Shown here: one piece after another, positions 14,961 to 24,612 of the stretch
Numbering within the stretch: the first letter of the stretch is position 1
How the letters are laid out: every line of letters starts with the position of its first letter
NCBI RefSeq assembly: GCF_900129965.1
Contig: NZ_FQXM01000006.1
Span: 1-64,000, forward strand
Length of the DNA stretch: 64,000 nucleotides
Reading direction: 5' to 3'
Origin: Clostridium grantii DSM 8605
GTDB lineage: Bacteria; Bacillota; Clostridia; Clostridiales; Clostridiaceae
Notes under the pieces: generated by a model
What the model saw: only the letters and a program-made list of their open reading frames with translations
Database searches by the model: none
Told to the model about the DNA's origin: nothing
Made by a program: the position numbers and the translations under genes

Positions 14961-16940
14961 AATAATTTGACGTATAACAAGGATTCTTTACTCCAACACT
15001 ACTGGCTAAACTTCCACTAATGGAAATCAATTTACCCCAACTATCATAGTTATATTGTACTACAGTTGTCCCAACCTTATCAAATAATCCAGTGATATCT
15101 CCTTGGGCATTTCTAATGTAGTAGTATTCTGTTCCATTTAAGTTCATGCTCACTAATTTACCATTGCTATCATAAGTATAATGAATTTTATCTGAATCAC
15201 TAGTTTGGTAAGTTACTTTATCACCTTCAATATGATAATTTGTTGTAACTCCATTAACTGTTTTCCCCGTTCTGATGCATGATGCATTATATTTATAGCT
15301 TATGGAGTATCCATTTCCATTCATGGATTTTAATTGTCTGCCTTGTTCCCAATCAAAGATCCATCCATTGTAAGTTAGTGGGTTCCCTATTTCATCATAG
15401 GTTATATCATTTCCATCATAGCTTGTTAGTTTAACTTTCCAGTTATCATCCCCATAGGTGTAGCTATAGGTTTTAGTTGGGGTTCCTAGTGTTCCTGTTG
15501 TATAAGGATATTCTTTTTTTGCTTGTTAGATTTCCACCTACATCATAAGTGTAGACTATGGTTTTGTTTAATACTTGATTGTTTTCTCTTTTTAATTCAT
15601 TTAATTCATTATACTCATAGTCTATATTTTTTAATTTATTAGCACTAGTGCTTTCCTGGAAATTTACATGGGCTACTGTTACATCTAGTGTTTTATTTGC
15701 TTGACTACATATCCTAATTTCAACTCTTGATATAGTTTTTGAAGTATTTGAACTCGCTGTTTTTTTCATAAAGTTTGTATTCATTCCCTAAATCTGTTAT
15801 TGTGTTTGCTGTCCATGTATAATCACTATATGTTCCATCTGTATAGTAAAATACAAAACCAACTCCAGATAAATCACTATAATTATCTGATTTTATTTTA
15901 GTAGCCATTTTATAAGTTCCAGGCTGTATATTATATACTTGTTGAGCAATATATAATTGTGAATTTGTAACTTTTTTATTTGCTACATTTCCGTATATTG
16001 CATCAGTCTTAATAGAATCTATGCCTGTCCAATTTGATGTTCCAAAAACAAAGTTATTATTTTGAACTAAGTTATCTTCACTGAATTGCTTTATGTTGGA
16101 AATATTGCCATTAGCGTCATAAGCATATAAGATTTCATTTCCATTATTATTGATTTTACCTACTCTTGTAGTTGTTGTATTAACTTCTTTCCCTACTTCG
16201 TAATCATAATCTGTTATAAATCTTGAATTTCCTGTGTTTATTGTTTTTGTATTAAGTCTTCCAAGAACATCATAATTAAATCCAATGTTATTTCCAGAAT
16301 AAGCTATGTTTTTTAATTTGCTGTCTTTATCGTATGTATAGCTTGTTGAGTGTGTTGTTCCATGAATTTTCTCTGTGACATTGCTAATATTATTATCTAG
16401 ATCATATTGATATTTTACACTATTTCCATCTGATTCTTCAACTTTTCCAAGTCTTCCAGAAAGGTCATAAATATATCTATAATTAATTCCATTAACTATA
16501 GACAAACCACTTCAACTATAAATTTATACGTGTCCAAAACTCCTACAAGCATGGAGATTTTGTACAAGTATAAATTAAGTTTACGTATGGTTTGTCTCTA
16601 TATCTTCATGATACCCAAGATTTCCTTCGCCATCATATTGGTACTTATATTTTTCTACCCCATCATATTTTTCTGCAACTACTCTATCACTAGCATCATA
16701 GATATATTCTTTTGTATCTTTATTTCCATAAATTGATTTTTGAAGAATACTGGTTCTTGCTTGAAAAACATTTTGTGTTAAGCTTTGAGAACCTACTTTT
16801 ACTTCTGTATTATTACCTAGAGAATCATAGGAAAAGTTATAGCTAAATCCATTGTGAGTTATAGATTTTATTCTATCGTTCTCATAACTATAACTATCAC
16901 AGATAAAACATTCTGCTACTATATATTGTGGTTGAAGTTT
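14953..16940 (-). pseudogene. RHS/YD-repeat protein remnant
   Basis: Read on the minus strand, the segment encodes tandem YD repeats (YDANGNI, YDSLGNN, YDLSGRL, YDVLGRL, YDVGGNL, YDSNGKL) ending in the RHS core region YDSWGKLISISG. Such proteins are large secreted wall-associated or toxin-delivery shells. The frame is broken several times: around 15325-15472, at about 15784, and by a 97-bp palindromic insertion at 16501-16597. The sequence stops where the core's final YRYRGYYYD motif would be expected, so no C-terminal toxin domain survives. No signal peptide or N-terminal domain is visible either. It abuts the M14 peptidase gene. Confidence 0.88.
16496..16602 (-). mobile_element. Palindromic MITE-like element, copy B, with target duplication
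   Basis: Ninety-seven bases (16501-16597) with terminal arms GACAAACCA and TGGTTTGTC are flanked on both sides by CTATA (16496-16500 and 16598-16602). Removing the element and one flank rejoins the RHS frame to read HEDIVNGINYR, which indicates a real insertion with a five-base target duplication. The element adds an in-frame TAA. Copy A is at 4008-4101 in the opposite orientation. Confidence 0.85.
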
Positions 16941-16979
16941 AACTATAATACCTTTTGTGGCACAATCATTATATATATA

Positions 16980-18263
16980 TCAAATCTTCATATTAATATC
17001 TATTCCTTTCAAAAGCAATCCCAAATTTTCTTTATATATTCTATCAAACTGACTTATTGGCAATGGGTTTATTCCTAATCCAACTTCCACAGTATATCCT
17101 GGTTTCATAAATTTCTTTATTACCCAATCTTTGTATCCTGCATAAGAAGCACTTCCGTAAGTTTCTGCAAGAAAATATCCTGCCGTTTTAGCTAATTCTT
17201 CTCCTATTTTCTTCATCCTATCTGTGGCCATATTATTATAATTCCAGTATATTACTCTTCCTTGACTATGATATGCTAGTACTAATTCCGGTAAAATCTT
17301 TTCTGTAAAAGCCACCACCGCTTTTGCTTCAGGCTCTGAAACTGGGGATGGTCCTGAATATCTTCTTGGTCCTGGCCCCTCTACTCCATAATAAATTTCT
17401 GAATCCTTTGATTCTTGCCATGAGGCATCATAGTTATGATTTAAGTCTACCCCTCTATTATTGGCACTCCATCTTCTTGAGAAATCTATACTCCCATGAT
17501 TCCATTTAATCAAATCATTGTAATAAGGATTATCTTTTTTTAGACCATTTAAAACCAAATCCACCCCATCTGGATTTACCATAGGCATAATATAAATAGT
17601 ATTTGTATTCCAGATAGTTTCTGGGTCATACCCCGCAATATTTTGCTCCATAGCATAAGCACCTGCAAATTCTTCTATAAACTTCATTAATAATGGTGTT
17701 GTTATCCACTCCAAAGCATGATGAGCTCCATTGTAGAAAACTTTATTAGGTCCTTTTCCTAGTTTAATTGTATATAGATTTCTACCTAAAACACTTTTTC
17801 CTTCCGTAGTAACTTCTAAAAATGGATATACGGCTTTTAACCCTTCAAGATCCATTTCTAAAATGTCATAAGTATAGTCAACATTTGTATCTACTATCGG
17901 TATTAAATACGGTACTTTTATTTCCATTCCAACCCTTAAATTAAAAGGATTTAATCCTGGATTAACACCCATTATGGCATCTACATTACTATAATAGGCT
18001 TTAGAAATTTTGTATAAAGTATCCCCATATCTGATCCTATAATTATCGTATCCTCTATAGTAAGTTTCTAGAATTGTCCAAGTTTTGCCTCCTACAATTC
18101 CATCACTCTCTAAACCAAAGTTCCTTTGTAGCATCATCACCGCATTTTCTGTTTTTTCACCAAATACACCATCTACTTTTCCAGCATCATATCCTATCTT
18201 ATTCAAAACTGCTTGCAATTTTTTTACGTCGGTTCCCCTTGAACCAAGTTTTAAAGTTTTCAA
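16980..18263 (-). CDS. M14-family peptidoglycan gamma-glutamyl-diaminopimelate peptidase
   Basis: Order of domains: an N-terminal PG_binding_1 domain (about 1-68, SRGTDVKKLQAVLN and DGVFGEKTENAV), a LysM domain (about 75-118, YRIRYGDTLYKISKAYY), then a zinc carboxypeptidase domain (about 130-427). Zinc ligands are visible as HALE (His182, Glu185) and a later AYHSQG. The catalytic glutamate lies in TVEVGLG. The architecture matches gamma-D-glutamyl-meso-diaminopimelate peptidase I of spore-formers, which cuts stem peptides. There is no signal peptide, as in known homologues that act in the mother cell or after lysis. Start TTG at 18263 with AAGGGTGG six bases upstream. Confidence 0.9.
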   Translation of the reverse strand: MKTLKLGSRGTDVKKLQAVLNKIGYDAGKVDGVFGEKTENAVMMLQRNFGLESDGIVGGKTWTILETYYRGYDNYRIRYGDTLYKISKAYYSNVDAIMGVNPGLNPFNLRVGMEIKVPYLIPIVDTNVDYTYDILEMDLEGLKAVYPFLEVTTEGKSVLGRNLYTIKLGKGPNKVFYNGAHHALEWITTPLLMKFIEEFAGAYAMEQNIAGYDPETIWNTNTIYIMPMVNPDGVDLVLNGLKKDNPYYNDLIKWNHGSIDFSRRWSANNRGVDLNHNYDASWQESKDSEIYYGVEGPGPRRYSGPSPVSEPEAKAVVAFTEKILPELVLAYHSQGRVIYWNYNNMATDRMKKIGEELAKTAGYFLAETYGSASYAGYKDWVIKKFMKPGYTVEVGLGINPLPISQFDRIYKENLGLLLKGIDINMKI

Positions 18264-18389
18264 TTATAACCACCCTTTTAAATTCATTCACTATTATTTT
18301 ATTATTTTTCCTTTCATTAGTTGCATGTTTTTTAGTATAATTACTTATATGCTTATACACTCAAGCTAAAACATGAAGGGAGTCAATAT

Positions 18390-19280
18390 ATGAACCATCT
18401 ATTTATAATTAATCCCAATGCTGGCAAAGGTAAATCTCTAGAAATTATTCCTTTAATAGAAAAGATATTTAAAAATATGAAAGATCAGTATATCATCGAA
18501 ATAACAAAATCTCCGGGTGATGCAACCCTCATAGCAAAAAAATATAGTTCACAAAAAGATTATACTATCTATTCCGTAGGTGGGGATGGTACTTTAAATG
18601 AAGTATTGAATGGAATGGTTAATACCAATAGTCAATTAGCAATAATCCCTACTGGTTCTGGTAATGATTTTATAAAATCTATAAGTAGAAAAAATGAATT
18701 TAATTTGGAAAATATACTTATTGACACCATTTCTGGTACAAGCAAAAAAACTGATGTTGCTATTGTAAATGCTAGGTATTTTATAAATATCTCTTCCATC
18801 GGCTTTGATGCTGATGTGGTAAGAAATGCCATGAAATTTAAAAAATTACCCTTTATTCCAAGTAAACTTTCCTATCTTTTTTCCATTTTTCTTACAGTTT
18901 TCTCTCATAAGAATAAAAATTTAGAAATTATATTAGATGATAATAAAATATATACCAAAATAACTTTAATGGCATTATGTAATGGAAAATTTTATGGAGG
19001 TGGTATGCTAGTTGCACCTCAAGCAAAATTATGTGATGGATACTTTGATGTGTGCTTAGTTGAAGACCTTAGTATTTTCAAAATCTTAACTTTATTTCCT
19101 AAGTTAATCAAAGGAAAACATGGAGAAATAAAAGAGGTTAGTTTTTTCAAATCAAGAAAAGCAATTATAAAATCTGAAAAAGAACTAAATCTAAATATAG
19201 ATGGAGAATTAGTGCAAGCTAAACATATTGAATTTGAAATTAAACCAAATGCTATTAATGTGGTTTATCCTTCAGAATAA
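18390..19280 (+). CDS. Diacylglycerol/lipid kinase (YegS/BmrU/DgkB family)
   Basis: A 296-residue cytoplasmic lipid kinase with the DAGK catalytic signature: an N-terminal INPNAGKGK phosphate loop, the SVGGDGTLNEVLNG motif, and PTGSGNDF. The C-terminal lobe contains GGGMLVAPQAKLCDGYFDV and the final INIDGE-type strand (LNIDGELV). It should phosphorylate diacylglycerol or a related lipid using ATP. Soluble Gram-positive DgkB recycles diacylglycerol left by lipoteichoic acid synthesis; the sequence does not decide between DgkB and other members. The ribosome site GAAGGGAG is well placed. It is divergent from the M14 peptidase gene. Confidence 0.9.
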   Translation: MNHLFIINPNAGKGKSLEIIPLIEKIFKNMKDQYIIEITKSPGDATLIAKKYSSQKDYTIYSVGGDGTLNEVLNGMVNTNSQLAIIPTGSGNDFIKSISRKNEFNLENILIDTISGTSKKTDVAIVNARYFINISSIGFDADVVRNAMKFKKLPFIPSKLSYLFSIFLTVFSHKNKNLEIILDDNKIYTKITLMALCNGKFYGGGMLVAPQAKLCDGYFDVCLVEDLSIFKILTLFPKLIKGKHGEIKEVSFFKSRKAIIKSEKELNLNIDGELVQAKHIEFEIKPNAINVVYPSE

Positions 19281-19283
19281 AAT

Positions 19284-19318
19284 AAAAAGCCCCAAATTTC
19301 GGGGCTAATTGCTTTTTT
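19284..19318. terminator. Terminator between the lipid kinase and MMPL genes
   Basis: AGCCCC (19288-19293) and GGGGCT (19301-19306) form the core stem. It is flanked by AAAAAGC and GCTTTTTT, and can act in both directions. Confidence 0.8.
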
Positions 19319-19333
19319 AAATTGTGTTTCATT

Positions 19334-21439
19334 TTATGATTCATTTTTTGCTGAAAGTAATTTTTTCCTTAATTGAGGTTTTTCTTTCCAATGGAAAGAT
19401 GTAACAGAAATTATTTTTTCACTAGCAAGTAGTATTGATGGAAGTATAAACACTATTACTATCATGCTAATAATTGCACCTCTTGCAAGCATTGAACAAA
19501 GTACTTTTACTATATCCATATCTGAAATAAATCCTACTCCAGCTGTTGCAGCAAAGAATGTTAATGCACTAGTTACTATTGATTTTGCACTTTCCTTAAC
19601 TGAAATCTGTGCAGCTTCTCTACTATCTTTACCTTCTCTGATTTCTTCTCTAAATCTATTTGTTAATAAGATAGCGTAGTCAACTGTTGCTCCTAGTTGT
19701 ATACATCCTATTACAATGGATGCTATAAAAGGTATAACAGAACCTGTATAGAATGGTATACCCATATTAATAAATATTGCAAGTTCAATTGACAAAACCA
19801 AAATAATCGGTATAGAAATAGATTGAAAAACAACTACCAAAATAAAAAATATAGCAATAATAGAGGCAATACTAACTTTCTTAAAATCTGTACCCGCTAT
19901 TTCAACTAAATCCTTTGTTAAAGGCCCTTCACCTGCTACATACCCTGTTGAATCATAGCTTTTAACTATTTTTATAACTTGATCCACTTGTTGATTTTCT
20001 TCATCTCTAGCAGCTTTATATTCTGAATTAGCTATAACTAGCTGATATCCACCTTTTTTAAATATTTCTTTAATATCATCTGGAATAAACTCTTCTGGTA
20101 TCTCTGGTCCAATTAATGATCCATAAGAAACAGCATTATTTATGCCATCTAAGTCTGAAATTTTATCTACCATTTCCTTTACTTTGTAAGGTTCTATATT
20201 ATCCTTTATAACGATAAAATGAGTAGTTGTCATATTATAATCATCTTTTAATTTATTAGTAGCTACTATAGAAGGTAAATCCTTTGGTAATGATTCGTCT
20301 AAAGTATAGTACACTTTTGTATGATTATTACCATAAATAGCCGGTATAAATGCTACTAAAAATATTACTATAAAAACCACATATTTATTTGTAACCACTT
20401 TTGAGGTTTTTTCAAAAGATGGAAGAATCGTTTTGTGACTAAATCTGTGTATAGGTTTATCAAAAATCAATATTAAAGCTGGCAGTATTGTAACCGTACT
20501 TATTAAACCAATTAGCACTCCTTTTGCCATAACTAAACCTATATCTTTTCCTAATGTCAATTCCATTACACATAAAGCTAGAAAACCTGCAATAGTTGTA
20601 AGCGAACTTCCTGCTATTGCTACAACTGTTTTTTCTATTGCCACTGCCATAGCATCTACTTTATGGTCAAATTTACCTCTTTCTTCATCATACCTATGCA
20701 TTAAAAAGATAGAATAATCCATTGTTACTCCTAGTTGCAGTATGGCGGCCAAAGCCTTTGTTATATAAGATATTTGTCCTAAAAACATGTTAGTTCCAAA
20801 GTTATATAATATGGCAAAGCCTGTGGAAACAAGAAATATAAATGGTATTAATACTGATTTATTTGTTAAGGATAAAACTATAATAGATAAAACAACTGCA
20901 ATTACTACATAAATAGGAGTTTCTTTATCTGCTAAATCCTTTGTATCTTTTACTATAGCAGCAATACCACTTAAAAAGCATTGTTTATTTAAATCTTTTC
21001 TAATTTCCCCTATGGCATTCATTGTTCTTTCTGAGGAAGCTGTTTCTGTAAATTTCACAATTACCATAGTTGAGTTTTCTTTATATAAAATATTTTTAAC
21101 AGTATCTGGAATCATTTCTTTAGGTATAGAAATATCTAAAGCATCATCTGTCCATATAACTTTATCAACTCCGTCTACTGCCGCAATCTTTTCTTTTATT
21201 TTCACAATATCTTGTGCTTCCATGTTTTCAATTATTAACATGGCTGTTGCTGCATCATTAAACTCTTTATCAATGATATTTTGACCTTTCATAGAATCTA
21301 AGTTTTGTGGTAGATAGCTTAAAATATCATAATTTACTGGTGTTTTAATAAATCCGTAAAGTGCAGGAAATAGAAGTATAACTGCAACTATTAAAACCCC
21401 CACTCTATTCTTTGATATAAATTTTCCAAATTTATGCAT
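19334..21439 (-). CDS. MMPL/RND-family membrane transporter
   Basis: A 701-residue integral membrane protein with the two-fold MMPL/RND plan. Each half has one helix, a large extracytoplasmic domain and a five-helix sterol-sensing-like bundle. Conserved TMDYSIFLMHRYDEE in the first half and TVDYAILLTNRFREE in the second are the duplicated helix-4 signature, carrying the proton-relay aspartates. Such proteins export lipids or other hydrophobic compounds using the proton gradient. It follows a secreted heptad-repeat protein by 12 bases and both lie downstream of a TetR gene, so they probably form one export system. The ribosome site is CTAGGAGGCG. Confidence 0.92.
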   Translation of the reverse strand: MHKFGKFISKNRVGVLIVAVILLFPALYGFIKTPVNYDILSYLPQNLDSMKGQNIIDKEFNDAATAMLIIENMEAQDIVKIKEKIAAVDGVDKVIWTDDALDISIPKEMIPDTVKNILYKENSTMVIVKFTETASSERTMNAIGEIRKDLNKQCFLSGIAAIVKDTKDLADKETPIYVVIAVVLSIIVLSLTNKSVLIPFIFLVSTGFAILYNFGTNMFLGQISYITKALAAILQLGVTMDYSIFLMHRYDEERGKFDHKVDAMAVAIEKTVVAIAGSSLTTIAGFLALCVMELTLGKDIGLVMAKGVLIGLISTVTILPALILIFDKPIHRFSHKTILPSFEKTSKVVTNKYVVFIVIFLVAFIPAIYGNNHTKVYYTLDESLPKDLPSIVATNKLKDDYNMTTTHFIVIKDNIEPYKVKEMVDKISDLDGINNAVSYGSLIGPEIPEEFIPDDIKEIFKKGGYQLVIANSEYKAARDEENQQVDQVIKIVKSYDSTGYVAGEGPLTKDLVEIAGTDFKKVSIASIIAIFFILVVVFQSISIPIILVLSIELAIFINMGIPFYTGSVIPFIASIVIGCIQLGATVDYAILLTNRFREEIREGKDSREAAQISVKESAKSIVTSALTFFAATAGVGFISDMDIVKVLCSMLARGAIISMIVIVFILPSILLASEKIISVTSFHWKEKPQLRKKLLSAKNES

Positions 21440-21451
21440 TACAATCGCCTC

Positions 21452-23596
21452 CTAGTTAGATTTTTCATCATTATCTTTGTTAAAAATATTTTTTATCCAA
21501 CTAAAGAACCCATTCTCTTCATCTTTTTCAGTTGATTCTACTTTTAATTGTACAACTTCCTTTACAGCCTTAAGATCTTCAGTTTTCATAACAAATTTAA
21601 CTTTTCCATCCATGTCACTTGAAAGACCTGCAAATGTTCCATAATCATCTGATATTTCAACAAGTTTGTCTTTTCTATCTATTACCTCTTGAATATCATC
21701 TAGTTTTGGAGAAGCTTTTTCATCTATTTCTTTTATTCCTTCTTCGTTAAATTTTGTCATATTATCTGAAAGTTCTTTTGAACCATTTGCCAATTCTTCT
21801 GAAGCATCGTATAATTGGTTTGAACCATCTTTAATTTGAGCTACTCCACTTACTAATTCGGGCAGTTTTAGTTTTAAAGGGGTAGTTCCTTCTTTTACTA
21901 ATTTATTTAATCCAGTTGATAGTGCAATTGACCCATCTATTAATGCTTTTGAACCACTTACTATTTGTTCAGATGCTGTTTTTAATTCAACTGAAGCATC
22001 ATTTAATTTTATAGCACCTGCTTGCAATTGTTTTGAACCTTCATTTAAAGTGTCTGCATAAGGTTTTACGGCTTTTCCACCTTCTGCAAGCTGATTTATT
22101 CCAGCATTCACTTGAACTGCTCCTGCTGATAAAGTGCCTGTACTATCTGATATTGCTTTTAAATTTCCACTTAAATCAGCGTTACCATCCCAAATTCCTT
22201 TTGAAATAGCTTCTGTTGCTTGTATTTTTGCTATACAATCATTTAATTTATTTATCTGATCTTCACTTAACCCTTCTGTAGGTATACCTTTTAGTTCTGC
22301 ACTTATACCTTGAATATTATTTGATAGTGCCTTGCTTGTTTCACTAAGTTTTGCACTACCTTCATATGCTTTTTTTGTACCTTCTGATAATTGGCTTAAT
22401 CCATCACTAATACTTTTTGTTCCTGTTCCTGCTGCTATAGCTCCATCAGCTAATTTTTCATATGAGTCAGTTAATTGTATAGCTCCTTCAGAAATTTTAG
22501 TTGCATTTGTTGAAAAATCATTACTTCCTGATGCAAAAGCTACAGCACCCACACCAAATTGATTAACTCCATCTGATAATTGTTTTGTACCTGTCACTAA
22601 ATCGCTTGCTCCAGCATCAGCTGATTCTGCTCCAGCTGCCAAAGAATTAATTCCTTCTGCTAGAGGTGTTACTGAACTAGCTAAACTGTTAATTCCTTCA
22701 TTAAATTCACCCATTTTTGTATAAAAAGTATTTCCCCCATCTGCTAACTTAAGTGCTCCCTCTGCTAATTTACTACTAGCATCAGTTATCTCATTTATAC
22801 CATCTCTTAGTTCATCTAAAGTTGTAGCTTTTTTGAATTCTTCAGATTCTATTAAATTTGGTGCAGCTGTTATATAAATAGGTCCCATTTCAAAATTATC
22901 TACATGAGCTGATATTTCCATTGAATCTTGAAGACTTATATCAAGATCTAAGTCATCTATTATTCCATCCAAACTTAGACTTTGCTTTAATCCTGGAAAA
23001 GCAACAAATGAAATAACTTGATTATTCCCATCTGATAACATTTGACCACCATCTAATTTTATATTAGTGAACTTATCTTGTGGCAAATTAACAACTGTTG
23101 CAGTAGTGAAAGGGGTATACATTTCTTTTGTTTCACCATTTATATCAACTTGATGTTTATCCAAATTAACTAATTCTATTTTTATTTTTACCTCTCCTGA
23201 TTTACCAATGATTTCCTCACCACTAATTTCTTTTCCATCTAGAGAATAAGTTATATTAGTTTGTATTGGTAGTTCTTTATCCGTAGTGCCTTGATAATAA
23301 ATATCATTTTTATCACTTTTCCAAACTAATTTTTCAGCCTGTTTAACAGGTTCTTCATTACCTTTTACATTTTTTATATTTGTAAGTATACTTTTATCTG
23401 AAATTTCTACATTACTTTTATCACTATGAATCCAATCACTAATAATTTGAGATTTAACTTCCCCATTTTTCTTTAAAACCACAAAAACTGTTTCATCCTT
23501 TTGAATTAATTCATCTGCATAAACAACATTTGGGGCAAGAATAGTAGCCACTAAAACTAAACTTGCCACTTTCTTTGACATACATCCACTTTTCAT
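21452..23596 (-). CDS. Secreted heptad-repeat (LxxG) protein, partner of MMPL
   Basis: A signal peptide (about residues 1-29, ending VVYADE) precedes about 230 residues of beta-rich sequence. A long alpha-helical region then repeats a seven-residue pattern of small residues (LAEGALKLADG, LVTGTKQLSDGVNQF and many more, about 260-640). This is the X-X-X-Leu-X-X-Gly heptad pattern of the YhgE/Pip-like group. No C-terminal membrane helix is clear. The start is the ATG at 23596, because AAGGAG overlaps the GTG at 23605. It may form the extracellular tube or adaptor of the adjacent MMPL exporter; that role is inferred from gene order. Confidence 0.85.
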   Translation of the reverse strand: MKSGCMSKKVASLVLVATILAPNVVYADELIQKDETVFVVLKKNGEVKSQIISDWIHSDKSNVEISDKSILTNIKNVKGNEEPVKQAEKLVWKSDKNDIYYQGTTDKELPIQTNITYSLDGKEISGEEIIGKSGEVKIKIELVNLDKHQVDINGETKEMYTPFTTATVVNLPQDKFTNIKLDGGQMLSDGNNQVISFVAFPGLKQSLSLDGIIDDLDLDISLQDSMEISAHVDNFEMGPIYITAAPNLIESEEFKKATTLDELRDGINEITDASSKLAEGALKLADGGNTFYTKMGEFNEGINSLASSVTPLAEGINSLAAGAESADAGASDLVTGTKQLSDGVNQFGVGAVAFASGSNDFSTNATKISEGAIQLTDSYEKLADGAIAAGTGTKSISDGLSQLSEGTKKAYEGSAKLSETSKALSNNIQGISAELKGIPTEGLSEDQINKLNDCIAKIQATEAISKGIWDGNADLSGNLKAISDSTGTLSAGAVQVNAGINQLAEGGKAVKPYADTLNEGSKQLQAGAIKLNDASVELKTASEQIVSGSKALIDGSIALSTGLNKLVKEGTTPLKLKLPELVSGVAQIKDGSNQLYDASEELANGSKELSDNMTKFNEEGIKEIDEKASPKLDDIQEVIDRKDKLVEISDDYGTFAGLSSDMDGKVKFVMKTEDLKAVKEVVQLKVESTEKDEENGFFSWIKNIFNKDNDEKSN

Positions 23597-23638
23597 AAAA
23601 CGCACTCCTTTAATTTTTTATTTACTTTATATAATTTT

Positions 23639-24274
23639 TTAACTATCACCTTTAAGTATTCTTTTTATACTTTTAAATAAATATGGTTTCATATCATCAA
23701 TACCATAAGGTTCATTTAAAATAATAGAACTATAACAAATAGACCCTGTAAGCTCAATTATCATAAACAAAGTAATTATAGCTTCTTTTTCTTCAATTCC
23801 GTAACTATCCAAGTAATCAATAAATGTATCAAGGATTTTTTTCACTTCTTCACTGTGTTCTACATCTTTTTCAGATATTACTTTTTTAAAAAATCCCCAT
23901 GATAAATTTTTATAAATAAGTTTTAATGTTTTCTTATCTTTTCTAAGTTCCTCAATAATAAAATCAATGTACATAAGAATTTGTTCTGAAAATTCAATAG
24001 GATTTTCTTCTAAATACTTATCCAGTTTTTCCATAGAGTTCTTTAGTATTCTCATGCTTTTTCTAACAGTTAATCTTTCAATAATATCATATTTATTTTT
24101 AAAGTATAAATAAAAAGTTCCCTTTGCAACCCCAGCTTTCTTTACTATATCGTCTATCACTGTGTCATTTATTCCCTTTGTTGAAAATAATTGATCTGCT
24201 GCTTCAAATAAATTATCTCTTTTGTTTTTCTTATTTTCACTTGTTTTGCTTGGTTTACTTGTACTCTTTGGCAT
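23639..24274 (-). CDS. TetR-family regulator of the MMPL operon
   Basis: A 211-residue protein. After a lysine-rich tail, residues 20-65 form the TetR helix-turn-helix with the typical GVAKGTFYLYFKNKYDI recognition segment. The C-terminal ligand-binding domain is divergent, as is usual. It is the first gene of a leftward operon with the heptad-repeat and MMPL genes. Two matching pseudo-palindromes flank and overlap its promoter, so it very likely represses its own operon and is released by a lipid, bile-type or drug-like ligand. The start ATG has GGAGAGG upstream. Confidence 0.93.
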   Translation of the reverse strand: MPKSTSKPSKTSENKKNKRDNLFEAADQLFSTKGINDTVIDDIVKKAGVAKGTFYLYFKNKYDIIERLTVRKSMRILKNSMEKLDKYLEENPIEFSEQILMYIDFIIEELRKDKKTLKLIYKNLSWGFFKKVISEKDVEHSEEVKKILDTFIDYLDSYGIEEKEAIITLFMIIELTGSICYSSIILNEPYGIDDMKPYLFKSIKRILKGDS

Positions 24275-24300
24275 TTAAATGTACCTCTCCTTTTTAAAAT

Positions 24301-24357
24301 ATGACCAATAGTCATACTCCACATTTATTATTATAACCCTTTATGACTAATAGTCAA
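24301..24357 (-). promoter_or_regulatory. TetR promoter with two operators 42 bp apart
   Basis: The promoter on the minus strand is TTGACT (24352-24357), 16 bases, then TATAAT (24330-24335). Operator 1, TGACCAATAGTCA (24302-24314), lies just downstream of the start point. Operator 2, TGACTAATAGTCA (24344-24356), overlaps the -35 box. The centres are 42 bases apart, close to four helical turns. Confidence 0.8.
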
Positions 24358-24408
24358 TATTATTATTTCTTAACAAAATGGTTCTTATTAACATATATTT
24401 AATATATT

Positions 24409-24443
24409 AAAAAATACATTTGAAATTATCAAATGTATTTTTT
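24409..24443 (-). terminator. Terminator downstream of tsaD
   Basis: AAAAAATACATTTG (24409-24422) pairs perfectly with CAAATGTATTTTTT (24430-24443) around a seven-base loop. The 170 bases between it and the tsaD stop hold no gene. Confidence 0.8.
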
Positions 24444-24612
24444 AATGTAAACATTTATATTGCTATATTTTCCTTATTTTTCCCTTTTAAGTTCTATTTA
24501 ATCTAATTTCCTTGTTATTCCTTTGTTTTGTTAATATTTAACCTTTTCATGATGTTAAGATTTGCATTTTATGTTCACATTTTATTAACATTTGTGATTA
24601 TAATAAGTTTTC

